A stretch of 64,000 nt of DNA from JBBDYH01 sp040901795 (GCA_040901795.1 JBBDYH010000150.1:5700-69699); one strand, 5' to 3'. Positions 50,310 through 59,348 are shown, counted from the first letter of the stretch. Numbers and translations: made by a program. Notes: generated by a model from the letters alone, not told the origin.

Positions 50310-51443
50310 GTGAAAGTGCTGATCGTCGAAGATCGACCGGAGGATACGGAGCTCATGGTCCGTGAGCTGCGCCAGGCCAGCCTCACGCCGAATTGGCGTG
50401 CGGTCGTCTCAGAGCAGGAATACCGGCAGTCGCTGGACTGGGGGCCGGATGTGATCCTGTCCGACTTTACGCTGCCCAGGTTCAACGCCTTCGACGCTTT
50501 GCGGATTATGCAGGAGCGGCAACTCGATATTCCATTGATCGTGGTGACCGGCAGCATCAGCGAAGAAATCGCCGTCGATTGCATCAAACACGGCGCCGTG
50601 GATTACCTCCTCAAGGACCGCATGGCGCGATTGCCCGCCGCCGTGATCAGCGCGCTGGAAGAGAAGCGGTTGCGCGACGATAAGCGGCAGACCGAGGACC
50701 AATTGCACGAGCGGTTGGCCCAGCTTGCGCACGTCTCGCGGTTGACGACGATGGGCGAGCTGGTCTCGGAATTGGCGCACGAGTTGAATCAGCCGTTGTA
50801 CGCCATTGCGAACTTCAGCGAGGCTTGCCTCAACCTGGCCCGCAGCTCGCCCACACCTCAAGACAACGAGCTGATTTCCTGGCTGGAACAAATCTGCGAG
50901 CAATCGCACCGGGCCGGGGAGATCATCAAGCGCGTATATAGCTTCGTACGCAAGGCGCCTGCACAGGCGCGCTCCGTCGACATCAACGCGCTGGTCCACG
51001 AGTGCGCGCGGCTGGTGCAAGTGAACCTCCGGCATCAGGGAGTGGCGCTGCGGTTGGAGTTGGCCGAAGGGCTTCCCGAGGTCTCGGTCGATCCGGTGCA
51101 GATCCAGCAGGTTTTGGTCAATCTGATGAACAACGCCATGGACGCCATGTCGCACTTGCCGCGTACGGATCGCGAAATCATGGTGCGCTCGCGGTGCAAC
51201 GAAACCGAAGCGATTGAAGTGAGCGTCACGGACCGCGGCCGGGGCGCGGCAGAGCAGAACCTGGAGCGGCTCTTTGAACCGTTTTTCACGACCAAAGCCG
51301 AAGGCATGGGGATGGGGCTTTCGATCAGCCGCTCAATCATCGAGGCGCATGACGGCCGACTGTGGGCCGAGCCCGCGGCGGACGGCCGTGGGCTGACGTT
51401 CCGCTTTACCCTGCCGCTTCACAACCTGGAGCCCCGAACATGA
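50310..51443 (+). CDS. Receiver-histidine kinase hybrid
   Basis: 377 residues, GTG start. REC domain (1-118; LIVEDRPEDTELMV, acceptor Asp in VILSDFTLPRFNA), then HisKA GELVSELAHELNQPLYAIAN (phospho-His about 158), as in FixL/DctB-type kinases, and HATPase_c with NLMNNAMDAM, VTDRGRGAAE and GMGMGLSISRS. No membrane segment. Its stop overlaps the ATG of a FixJ-like regulator (ATGA), forming a coupled kinase-regulator pair. Confidence 0.9.
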   Translation: MKVLIVEDRPEDTELMVRELRQASLTPNWRAVVSEQEYRQSLDWGPDVILSDFTLPRFNAFDALRIMQERQLDIPLIVVTGSISEEIAVDCIKHGAVDYLLKDRMARLPAAVISALEEKRLRDDKRQTEDQLHERLAQLAHVSRLTTMGELVSELAHELNQPLYAIANFSEACLNLARSSPTPQDNELISWLEQICEQSHRAGEIIKRVYSFVRKAPAQARSVDINALVHECARLVQVNLRHQGVALRLELAEGLPEVSVDPVQIQQVLVNLMNNAMDAMSHLPRTDREIMVRSRCNETEAIEVSVTDRGRGAAEQNLERLFEPFFTTKAEGMGMGLSISRSIIEAHDGRLWAEPAADGRGLTFRFTLPLHNLEPRT

Positions 51444-52078
51444 TCAGCGATCCTGTGATCTTCGTCGTCGATGACGACCCAGCGGCGCGCAACTCGCTGG
51501 CGGCACTCGTCACATCGCGCGGGCTGGCGGTGGAAACGTTTGCATCCGCTGAAGACTTCCTGGCGCGGTACGATCGGGCAAAGCGCGGATGCTTGATTGC
51601 GGACGTGCGGATGACCGGGATGAGCGGCCTGGAGCTGCAGGAGCAAATGGCTGCCCAGCGCGTCAATCTGCCGGTGATTGTGATCACGGGCTTCGCCGAC
51701 GTGCCGATGGCAGTGCGGGCCATGCGCGGCGGCGCGGTGACGTTCCTGGAAAAGCCTTGTACCGAGCAAGAGTTATGGGACGCCATTCAGATGGCGCTCG
51801 ATGCGGAGGCGAGATCGAACGAACTGCGGCAAAAGCACGGCGAAATCGAACAGCGGTATGCCACGCTCACGCCCGCCGAGCATGAAGTGCTGACCAAATT
51901 GATGGCCGGCTTGACGAACAAGATGATCGCCTACGAGCTCAAGCTGGGAATGCGCACCGTCGAGATGCGGCGCGCGAAGATCATGGACAAAATGAACGCC
52001 CAGTCGCTCCCCGAGCTGGTGCGTTTTGTGATTGCCGTTCGACCGCCTGATGAGCCGCCGCAGCAGCCTGAAGGCTGA
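51440..52078 (+). CDS. FixJ-family response regulator
   Basis: 212 residues from the ATG at 51440. REC (4-120) with acceptor Asp in CLIADVRMTGMSG (about 56) and Lys in FLEKPCTE; LuxR-type HTH near the C-terminus (LTPAEHEVLTKLMAGLTNKM, then RTVEMRRAKIMDKM). A DNA-binding transcription activator activated by the overlapping kinase. The last codons QQPEG and the stop TGA belong to family A repeat A5 (52064-52086), so the natural C-terminus may have been changed by repeat insertion. Confidence 0.93.
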   Translation: MISDPVIFVVDDDPAARNSLAALVTSRGLAVETFASAEDFLARYDRAKRGCLIADVRMTGMSGLELQEQMAAQRVNLPVIVITGFADVPMAVRAMRGGAVTFLEKPCTEQELWDAIQMALDAEARSNELRQKHGEIEQRYATLTPAEHEVLTKLMAGLTNKMIAYELKLGMRTVEMRRAKIMDKMNAQSLPELVRFVIAVRPPDEPPQQPEG

Positions 52079-52086
52079 ACTCCAAC
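52064..52086. repeat. Family A half-unit (A5) forming a gene end
   Basis: CAGCCTGAAGGCTGAACTCC followed by AAC. It encodes the last residues and stop codon of the FixJ-like gene. Confidence 0.85.
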
Positions 52087-52222
52087 AAATGCGAGCGACT
52101 CTCCCAGCTCGCACTGGTTGAATGCCTGGCAAAAATAGCGAAACCTTTTGCCGCCAGCGGTGTTACATTACAGCCTCCCCGTACGTCTCCGGCACCCGCG
52201 CCCTCCCTTTCAGCCAAAGACC

Positions 52223-55012
52223 ATGTTGTATCGATCGCAGGACAGATCGGCCGCTTCCCCAATCCGACGCGTGGCTTGCCTCGCCACCATCGCCGTGGTC
52301 GCAACCTTCTGTGGCAGTTCTCTTTGCGCCGCGGCAGAGCCGGAGGCAAGCGTCACGTACCGCGAGTCGATCCAGCCCCTGCTTGAAACCTATTGCTACG
52401 CTTGTCACGGCGACGGCGAAACGAATGGCGGCGTGGCGTTCGATGGCTTGAAATCGCCGGCCGAGTCGGCCGGCAATCGCCAGCTCTGGTGGCGCGTCCT
52501 GAAGAACGTGCGCGCAGGCATCATGCCGCCCGAGGGCGAGGATCGGCCAAACGCCGAGGAAGCACGCCAGCTCGAGCAATGGGTCAAGCGGCAGGCCTTT
52601 GCGATCGATCCCCACGATCCGGATCCCGGCCGGGTGACGGTTCGACGGCTGAACCGCGAGGAGTACCGCAACACGATCCGCGACTTGATGGGGATCGACT
52701 TCAAGGCCTTCGAGGAGTTTCCACCCGACGATTCTGGCTACGGCTTTGACAACATTGGCGACGTGCTCAGTGTCTCGCCGTTGCTCTTGGAGAAATATCT
52801 GCAGGCGGCCGAAACGATCGTGACTGAAGCGGTGCCGACGGTTTCAAAACTAGTGCGGGAGCAGACGCTTGCCGGCCGCGACTTTCGCGATGCCGAGGGC
52901 CAGCGGTTCGAGCAATTGACGTTCTACGAAGAGGCCCTGGTTGCCAAGACATTTGAAGCGCCCCAGTCAGGCGACTACCGTATTCACGCACGGCTATTCG
53001 TCAGGGGCGCGTTCGATTTCGACCCCGGCCGCGCGGAGGTGTCGTTCAAACTCGATGGCCAAAAGCGATGGCAAGAAGAATTGAAGTGGGAAGATAACAA
53101 GAGAGTTGAGTTCCAGCTCAACGAGAAGCTGGAGCCGGGCGAGCACCGCATAACCATCGAGCTCAAGCCGCTCACGCCGCTCGACGAGAAAAAGACGTCG
53201 GTCGATCTGCGCGTCGACTCCGTACGAATTGAAGGGCCGCTCGCCAAGGAACACTGGGTGCGGCCGAGAAACTTCGAACGGTTCTTTACACGGGACGCTC
53301 CGGAACAGCCCGCAGAGCGCCGCAGCTACGCTCGCGAGGTGCTCGGCAGTTTTGCCAAACGCGCCTTCCGCCGCCCGGTGGATGAGCGGACACTCGATCG
53401 GCTCGCAACCATCGCCGAAGAGTCTTATCGCGAGCCCGGCAAGACGTTCGAGCAGGGAGTAGCCCGCGCGATGGTGGCCGTGCTCGCGTCGCCGCGGTTC
53501 ATCTTCCGCGTCGAAGGGGACCTGCCCGGCGAATCCAAGTCGCCGTACGTCGCGGTGGATGAATACGCGCTGGCTTCGCGGCTCTCGTACTTCCTTTGGT
53601 CCACGATGCCCGACGACGAGCTGCTTGGACTTGCCGAACGTGGTGAATTGCGCAGCAATCTCCCCGCGCAGCTCAAGCGGATGCTGGCAGATTCTCGTGC
53701 CGACGCGCTCGTCGAGAACTTCACCGGCCAATGGCTGCAAGTGCGCGATGTCGAAGGCGTTCAGATCGACTCGCGCGCCGTCGTGTTCCGAGATTTGGAC
53801 CCCAATTCCGAAGAATTCCGCGAGATGCAGTCGTTCCGACGACGATTCCAGAACGCAAACCAGCCGCCCGCCGGGCGACGCGGTGTCCCGAAGCGCGACT
53901 CGAAGGATGGCAAGCAGCCCGATGGTGCTCCGCCGGCAGACGGCAAACAGCCGCCAGCCGCCACCGAACCCGACGCGAAATCTGCTGCCGAAGTAGCTAA
54001 GGAACTGGACGCAGCGAAACTGGACGCAGCGAAATTGGACGCAGCGAAATTGGACGATGCTAAACCAGCCGAGGCCGCCAAGACGCCCGCCGCCGCCAAG
54101 CGGCCGCAACGGCCGTTCCGTCGCCGCTTCGGTGGACCGCGCGTCGAGTTTGACCGCGACCTGCGGCTGGCCATGCGCCGCGAAACGGAAATGCTGTTCG
54201 GCCATGTCCTCCGCGAAGACCGTAGCGTGCTGGAGCTGATCGACAGCGATTACACGTTCCTTAACGAGCGGCTGGCGCAACATTACGGCATCGCGGGCGT
54301 TACCGGCCGCGACATGCGCAAGATCGAGCTGGCGGACGATAGCCCGCGTGGCGGCGTGCTTACGCATGGGTCGGTGCTGGCCGTCACATCGAACCCGACG
54401 CGAACATCGCCGGTGAAGCGTGGCCTGTTCATCCTCGAAAACATCGTCGGCTCGCCCCCTCCTCCGCCGCCGGCCGACGTGCCGGACCTCGAGGAGTCTG
54501 AGAAGGGGTTTAAGGACCGTGAGCCGACGCTTCGCGAAGTGCTCGAGTTGCACCGCAGCAACTCACTGTGCAGCTCTTGCCACACGCGGATGGACCCGCT
54601 CGGCCTGGCGCTGGAAAACTTCAACGCGCTGGGCATGTGGCGGGAGAAAGAACGAGGGCAGTCGATCGACACGGCCGGCGAGCTGATCACCGGCGAGCCG
54701 TTCAAAAATGTACGTGACTTGAAACGGATCCTCCGCGATAATCGGCGGGCGGACTTCTACCGCTGCCTGACCGAGAAGCTGCTAATCTACGCGCTAGGCC
54801 GCGGATTGGAGTATTATGACGTCGAGGCGGTCGATCGGATCGTCGAGCGGTTGGAGAAAGAGGACGGCCGGATGTCGGCTTTAATTGGCGGAATCGTGGA
54901 GTCAGTGCCATTCCAGAAGCGCCGCAGCGCTGCGGCAGTGGCTGCGGTTACGGCTAACGCGAACCAAAACAGCTCAAACAAGACCTCTGTCGCCAGCGGG
55001 GAAGAACCATGA
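52223..55012 (+). CDS. Planctomycete cytochrome, second DUF1592 copy
   Basis: 929 residues from the ATG at 52223. Signal or anchor CLATIAVVATFCGSSLCAAA (about 17-36). PSCyt1 haem motif CYACH near 57; DUF1587 RRLNREEYRNTIRDLMG near 147; beta-sandwich; DUF1595; DUF1592 with SRLSYFLWSTMPDDELLG near 455; DUF1588 with SNPTRTSPVKRG and CSSCHTRMDPLGLALENFNA near 790; DUF1585. Residues about 548-640 form a Lys/Ala/Pro-rich insert with three AKLDA copies, absent from the paralogue at 26116. Its stop overlaps the DUF1552 start. Confidence 0.93.
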   Translation: MLYRSQDRSAASPIRRVACLATIAVVATFCGSSLCAAAEPEASVTYRESIQPLLETYCYACHGDGETNGGVAFDGLKSPAESAGNRQLWWRVLKNVRAGIMPPEGEDRPNAEEARQLEQWVKRQAFAIDPHDPDPGRVTVRRLNREEYRNTIRDLMGIDFKAFEEFPPDDSGYGFDNIGDVLSVSPLLLEKYLQAAETIVTEAVPTVSKLVREQTLAGRDFRDAEGQRFEQLTFYEEALVAKTFEAPQSGDYRIHARLFVRGAFDFDPGRAEVSFKLDGQKRWQEELKWEDNKRVEFQLNEKLEPGEHRITIELKPLTPLDEKKTSVDLRVDSVRIEGPLAKEHWVRPRNFERFFTRDAPEQPAERRSYAREVLGSFAKRAFRRPVDERTLDRLATIAEESYREPGKTFEQGVARAMVAVLASPRFIFRVEGDLPGESKSPYVAVDEYALASRLSYFLWSTMPDDELLGLAERGELRSNLPAQLKRMLADSRADALVENFTGQWLQVRDVEGVQIDSRAVVFRDLDPNSEEFREMQSFRRRFQNANQPPAGRRGVPKRDSKDGKQPDGAPPADGKQPPAATEPDAKSAAEVAKELDAAKLDAAKLDAAKLDDAKPAEAAKTPAAAKRPQRPFRRRFGGPRVEFDRDLRLAMRRETEMLFGHVLREDRSVLELIDSDYTFLNERLAQHYGIAGVTGRDMRKIELADDSPRGGVLTHGSVLAVTSNPTRTSPVKRGLFILENIVGSPPPPPPADVPDLEESEKGFKDREPTLREVLELHRSNSLCSSCHTRMDPLGLALENFNALGMWREKERGQSIDTAGELITGEPFKNVRDLKRILRDNRRADFYRCLTEKLLIYALGRGLEYYDVEAVDRIVERLEKEDGRMSALIGGIVESVPFQKRRSAAAVAAVTANANQNSSNKTSVASGEEP

Positions 55013-56415
55013 ACTCGAATCGAACGCCTCGCGCACTTGCCGCCGAGCGGCATTTTAGTCTGACCCGCCGCCGTTTCCTGCATGGCGTGGGCGCGTGCCT
55101 GGCACTGCCGGCGTTTGAATCGCTCCTGCCGTCTCCCCTTCGTGCCGCCGCGCCAGCCGTAGGAAGCGGGGCCGTTTCGCCCGGCGGAGCGCCAATACGA
55201 ATGGCATTCGTTTACTTCCCGAATGGCGCGCACCAGGCGAACTGGTGGCCTAAGGGCGAGGGCAAAGATTTCGAGCTTGCTCCCACGATGCAGCCGCTGG
55301 CCAGTCTGAAACATCGCCTGCAGGTGCTCGGCGGGCTCGACCACGTCAACGCCACACCGGGCCGCGATGGGGCCGGTGACCACGCCCGCGCCAGCGGCAC
55401 GTTTCTCACCGGCGTACGCGTCCGCAAGACCGCGGGGGCCGACATCGAGGCCGGCATTTCGATCGATCAGGCCGTGGCCAACCAGGTCGGTCACCTCACC
55501 CGATTCCCGTCGCTGGAGTTGACCTGCGATGCGGTCCGCAAATCCGGCTCGTGCGACTCTGGCTACTCGTGCGCCTATCAATACAATCTGGCGTGGCGCT
55601 CCCCCAGCACGCCGGTCGCACCCGAGCCCAATCCGCGGCTGTTGTTCGAGCGGCTATTTGGCGAGGGCCCGCCAGGCCAGCGCAAGGCGAACCTCCGCCG
55701 CCGTCAGGAACAACAGCGCTCGATTCTCGATTTCGTCCGCGACGACGCACAGGCGCTGACTGGTGAGCTGGGCCGGCGCGATCAGCAGAAGCTCGACGAA
55801 TACCTCACCAGCGTCCGCGAAATCGAGAAGCGCATCGAGCAGTCCGACCGCTTCGCCGAGAAGGCGCATGACCCGGCGATTGACACACCGCCGGGAATCC
55901 CACCCAGCTTCCAAGAGCACATCCGGCTGATGTACAGCATGATGGTGCTCGCCTTCCAGAGCGATTCGACGCGAATCGCCACGTTCTTGCTGGCCAACGA
56001 AGGGAGCAACCGCGCATTCCCGGAGATCGAGATCAGCGAAGGGCACCACTACCTGTCGCATCATCGCAATAACGAAGAGATGATGGACAAAATCGCCCAG
56101 ATCGATCTATGGTACATGCGGCAGTTCGCCTGGTTCCTTGAGCAACTCGAGGCAACGAAGGATCTCGATGGCCGATCGCTGTTGGAGAACTCGATGATCG
56201 TCTACGGCAGCGGCAATGCCGACGGCAACCGCCACACGCACGTCAACCTGCCGGTAGTCCTCGCCGGCGGAGGCGGCGGCACGCTGACGCCAGGTCGCCG
56301 CATCAACTTCGACGCCGTCCCGATGAGCAATCTGCTCTTGAGCATGGCCGACCGGATGGGGGCGAAGTCCCTCGAGCGCCTCGGCGACTCAACCGGCCGC
56401 CTGGAAGGGATTTAA
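55009..56415 (+). CDS. DUF1552 Tat-exported protein, second copy
   Basis: 468 residues, ATG overlapping the previous stop. Tat signal LTRRRFLHGVGACLALPAFE (about 16-35). DUF1552 body: GDHARASGTFLTGVRVRKTA, LTCDAVRKSGSCDSGYSCAY, EGHHYLSHHRNNEEMMDK (HxxSHH type, about 344) and MIVYGSGNADGNRHTHVNLP. It is paralogous to the protein at 28853, in the same order behind a DUF1592 cytochrome, which supports a functional pair. The family F palindrome starts two bases after the stop codon. Confidence 0.93.
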   Translation: MNSNRTPRALAAERHFSLTRRRFLHGVGACLALPAFESLLPSPLRAAAPAVGSGAVSPGGAPIRMAFVYFPNGAHQANWWPKGEGKDFELAPTMQPLASLKHRLQVLGGLDHVNATPGRDGAGDHARASGTFLTGVRVRKTAGADIEAGISIDQAVANQVGHLTRFPSLELTCDAVRKSGSCDSGYSCAYQYNLAWRSPSTPVAPEPNPRLLFERLFGEGPPGQRKANLRRRQEQQRSILDFVRDDAQALTGELGRRDQQKLDEYLTSVREIEKRIEQSDRFAEKAHDPAIDTPPGIPPSFQEHIRLMYSMMVLAFQSDSTRIATFLLANEGSNRAFPEIEISEGHHYLSHHRNNEEMMDKIAQIDLWYMRQFAWFLEQLEATKDLDGRSLLENSMIVYGSGNADGNRHTHVNLPVVLAGGGGGTLTPGRRINFDAVPMSNLLLSMADRMGAKSLERLGDSTGRLEGI

Positions 56416-56417
56416 CC

Positions 56418-56520
56418 GTAGGGTGGGACAAGCCCGCCGCGGGCGCCGGCCCACCATTTTTTTGCGATCGCTCCGCGCTGGTGGGCCGGCGGCCGCCGCG
56501 GCGAACTGGTCCCACCCTAC
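56418..56520. repeat. Family F palindrome, left copy (F1)
   Basis: A 103-base inverted repeat: outer arms GTAGGGTGGGACAAG / TGGTCCCACCCTAC, inner arms GCCGGCCCACCA / TGGTGGGCCGGC, loop with TTTTTTTGCGATCGC. It ends four bases before the end of the transposase gene (complement). Confidence 0.92.
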
Positions 56521-56523
56521 TTC

Positions 56524-57084
56524 TCAAATGACCTCTCCCCATTCTGGATCTTCCCAACCGGGACATGGATCGATTCCGCCCCAATCGATGTCGTACTCGC
56601 CCGCACTGACATACCGGTGAAACGAAGACCACGGCCAATCGCGAACGCGCGAAACCAACCGGTGCTTTCGCGGGTTCCAATGAACATAGTCCACGCACCG
56701 CTTTAGGTCTTCTTCATCGCGCACGGTATGTTCCCAATATCGTTTGTGCCACACGCCGCGATACCGATGCTTCTCCCGTGATTCGGATTGCGAGAGCTCC
56801 CCTCCTCCGCCCGCTAACCAACTCTTCGTGAATTCCTCTTTGATTCTCATCCAACGCAGAGAGTATCGATCGTCGTTTAGAGGCAGAGTCCAAACCGAAT
56901 GCCAATGGTCCGGAAGTAAGACAATTGCTACAAGTTCGAACGGGTGATCGTGGCGAACAGTTTCAATCGCATCCCTGAGACAACGACGACCTAAATCCAT
57001 CGTCAGGATTGGCTGGCGCCGATACGAGATGCAGGTGAAGAAGAAAGTGCCGCCTGGCACATAGTTCCTGCGGTAATTCGGCAT
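56524..57084 (-). CDS. REP-associated HUH transposase (RAYT-3)
   Basis: 186 residues from the ATG at 57084. The common RAYT start RRNYVPGGTFFFTCISYRRQ, HUH motif His60-Trp61-His62 (LLPDHWHSVWTLP), then FTKSW, the RYWEHTVRDEEDL block and candidate nucleophile Tyr133 in VDYVHWNPRKHRLV, ending DWPWSSFHRYV. This is the most canonical of the three transposases in the window. A few extra codons upstream (MRSS) are possible. Expected to nick or rejoin its flanking hairpins as single-stranded DNA. Confidence 0.93.
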   Translation of the reverse strand: MPNYRRNYVPGGTFFFTCISYRRQPILTMDLGRRCLRDAIETVRHDHPFELVAIVLLPDHWHSVWTLPLNDDRYSLRWMRIKEEFTKSWLAGGGGELSQSESREKHRYRGVWHKRYWEHTVRDEEDLKRCVDYVHWNPRKHRLVSRVRDWPWSSFHRYVSAGEYDIDWGGIDPCPGWEDPEWGEVI

Positions 57085-57102
57085 CGAACTCCTCACGCAA
57101 AT

Positions 57103-57210
57103 GTAGGGTGGGACAAGGCCGCCGCGGCCGCCGGCCCACCATTCTGTTCTTCCACGCTTTGCTGCACAATGGTGGGCCTGCGCTCGCTGCGCGAGCTGGT
57201 CCCACCCTAC
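57103..57210. repeat. Family F palindrome, right copy (F2)
   Basis: Outer arms GTAGGGTGGGACAAG / TGGTCCCACCCTAC as in F1, inner GCCGGCCCACCATT / AATGGTGGGCC, different loop (CTGTTCTTCCACGCTTTGC). The final CTAC supplies the TAG stop of the CehA-type gene (complement, 57207). Confidence 0.92.
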
Positions 57211-59348
57211 CGCGTGCGCGCCACTTCACTCGCCCGCCAGGCTGCGAAGAATTCGGTGAAGCCGGTTTCGACGTGCGGGCCGGCTTGATTGACGGCCGCG
57301 CGGATGTCGGCGGAGTCGAGTGAGACACCTTGCGCTTGCAGCAGACCGGCCGCTTGAATGGCAACGGCCTGGTCATACCCAGCCAGGGCCCGGACAACGT
57401 CGGCCGCGCGGCCGTCGTGCTTTTCCACGAGCCGCTTGGCATACTCGAAGGCGCTCGTGCGCTGGCCATCGCCGTCGGCGTCGAACCAAATGGCGCCGGT
57501 CGAACCGATCACGCGGCGCTCAACGACTGGCGACATGGCCTGATATGGCTTGGCGATCGGCCAATAGAGCGCTTTCACCCCGGGTCCCGTGGCGACGGCG
57601 ACGAGATGCACATCGTGGTTGAACCGGGGCAGCTTCCACTCGCCGCTCCACTTCATGCCGCCGCGGCCGTTGTCCCGAATTGCGGCTTCACGAATCGCAA
57701 CGCCATTCGCGTACAGCGTCACTTTATCGGCGGTTGTCCAGCTCGGTCCCAAGACGCGAACCGCAACCTGCGCTGCGTCGCTCGCCAGAGCAATGTCACC
57801 TGGCCCGTACTTGTCGTCGATCGTCATCTCGACTAAGAGTCCGCAACTCACGAGCACGCGCCCCGCCAGAAAGTTCCGCACCGCTTCGTTCACGTCGATC
57901 TCGCCCGGTTGGTCATCGCGGCAACGGATGTACGTCCGCGCTTGCCCGACGATGAAGCGGCTCACGTCGTGCGAATCGCTCGCTCCGACCGGAGTGAACA
58001 GCGCGCCGCGGTTGAGTAACGAAAACCAATCGCGATATGTCTGCATGACGTCGGTCTGCTGAGCGCCCGAGTTAACCAGCTCGACCGCTTTCGCCCGCAT
58101 CAGCCAATCGGCGGCATTCTCGCCACTCGCCGCATTGTGCCGCTCCGCGCCGAACGGCCGAAAGCCGCTGTGCACGTCGCGGGGGTGGTTGAGCACAATT
58201 ACTTTGGCGCTCGTCCGCACCGCAATGCTGTCCAGAATCCCGTTGCCGTCCTTGAGCTGAAACTCGGGTATCGCCGCATCCTTGGCGACGGGAAAGATAT
58301 TGAAGTGGCCCACTGCCGTGGTCACTTCATTGCCGATGACCGGGGTAAAAAACCGCCGCACACCGTGCCGCCTGGCCACGGCGTCGTAGTCAATGTGCCG
58401 GTTGTGGTCGGTGGCGATCGGCAGCTCGATCCCCTCACCTGCCAACGTCACCATGCGCTCGCCGATCGAGGCGTCGCCGTGGCCGGAGTGGGTGAGCGTG
58501 TGGATGTGCGTATCGCAGGCGACGTAGCCGTCGGTTGGCACTTCGCGACGGATCGATAGCGCTTTGCGGACCTTATCGCCCGGCTTGATCGACAGGCGGA
58601 CCGAGTCGATCCCGTATTCAAACCCGCGACCTGCATAGATCGTGTACTCCCCCGCCGGCAACCCAAACGTCGCCCGTCCGTCGGCCGTGTAAATCACGCC
58701 GGGCCGCACCGCCAGTGTTTCGTTCGACGCAGCGGCGGTCGTCACCAGCGCGCCGTCGGCATTGACGATGGTAATTCGGCAGGGTGTAAGCGACGGCTCA
58801 GTCGGCGGCGTCGCATCGAGCACGCTCAGCTCGACCGTCGCTTCAGAGATCAGAACCTTCAACGGTCGCGAATCGAGTGCAATCTCGCCAACGCGGATGT
58901 CATCGGCCGTGCGGTTGAGCTGCTCGATCGCCAGCACGTTCTCACCAGCCACCAACCGGCCCGGCGAGACAGCGAGATAGATCACCGTGTCGTTCTCATC
59001 CAGGACCAGCCTGCCGAGCTGTTTCTCGTTGAGCGACAGCCTCCACTGCTGCTTCACATCTTGCTGCCGCAGCCGCAGTGCCTGCTCCGTAGCGTTCGCC
59101 TCACTGCGAAAGCGGACGATCAGCCGCGATGCCTCGGCCTGTTCGGGAAACTCGCTCCACTCCCGTTCCGTGCCGGCTCGCAGATGGTGCAATTTAGTAT
59201 CAATCAGCAGCTCATCGGCTTTTACCGCCGACGTAAGCCCCAAAGCGACGATCAGGAAGCTCAAGCTTCGGCCCCATCCCGCGTTCGCTCTTCGGGCACG
59301 ATCACGCTCCACCGATTGATTGGTCATTGGGACTTGGTCATTTGTCAT
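57207..59348 (-). CDS. CehA/McbA-family metallohydrolase (PHP domain)
   Basis: 713 residues as read from 59348. Signal segment SLSFLIVALGLTSAVKA (about 29-45), a beta-rich N-terminal part (50-250), then a PHP-type domain with CDTHIHTLTHSGHGD (HxH, about 280), IELPIATDHNRHIDY, VIGNEVTTAVGHFNIFPV, VIVLNHPRD and SDSHDVSR. CehA and McbA hydrolyse carbamates, but most relatives are uncharacterised. The first 12 codons overlap a family J repeat, so the real start may be later. Its stop codon is formed by repeat F2. Confidence 0.85.
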   Translation of the reverse strand: MTNDQVPMTNQSVERDRARRANAGWGRSLSFLIVALGLTSAVKADELLIDTKLHHLRAGTEREWSEFPEQAEASRLIVRFRSEANATEQALRLRQQDVKQQWRLSLNEKQLGRLVLDENDTVIYLAVSPGRLVAGENVLAIEQLNRTADDIRVGEIALDSRPLKVLISEATVELSVLDATPPTEPSLTPCRITIVNADGALVTTAAASNETLAVRPGVIYTADGRATFGLPAGEYTIYAGRGFEYGIDSVRLSIKPGDKVRKALSIRREVPTDGYVACDTHIHTLTHSGHGDASIGERMVTLAGEGIELPIATDHNRHIDYDAVARRHGVRRFFTPVIGNEVTTAVGHFNIFPVAKDAAIPEFQLKDGNGILDSIAVRTSAKVIVLNHPRDVHSGFRPFGAERHNAASGENAADWLMRAKAVELVNSGAQQTDVMQTYRDWFSLLNRGALFTPVGASDSHDVSRFIVGQARTYIRCRDDQPGEIDVNEAVRNFLAGRVLVSCGLLVEMTIDDKYGPGDIALASDAAQVAVRVLGPSWTTADKVTLYANGVAIREAAIRDNGRGGMKWSGEWKLPRFNHDVHLVAVATGPGVKALYWPIAKPYQAMSPVVERRVIGSTGAIWFDADGDGQRTSAFEYAKRLVEKHDGRAADVVRALAGYDQAVAIQAAGLLQAQGVSLDSADIRAAVNQAGPHVETGFTEFFAAWRASEVARTR

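Larger units (their letters stand above)
56418..57210 (-). mobile_element. RAYT-3 unit: transposase between two family F palindromes
   Basis: A 793-base block: F1, transposase gene, F2. The two palindromes lie 4 bases from the stop and 19 bases from the start of the gene, and both end in GTAGGGTGGG/CCCACCCTAC. The block fits exactly between the stop codon of the DUF1552 gene and the stop codon of the CehA-type gene. No obvious target duplication outside. Confidence 0.75.
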
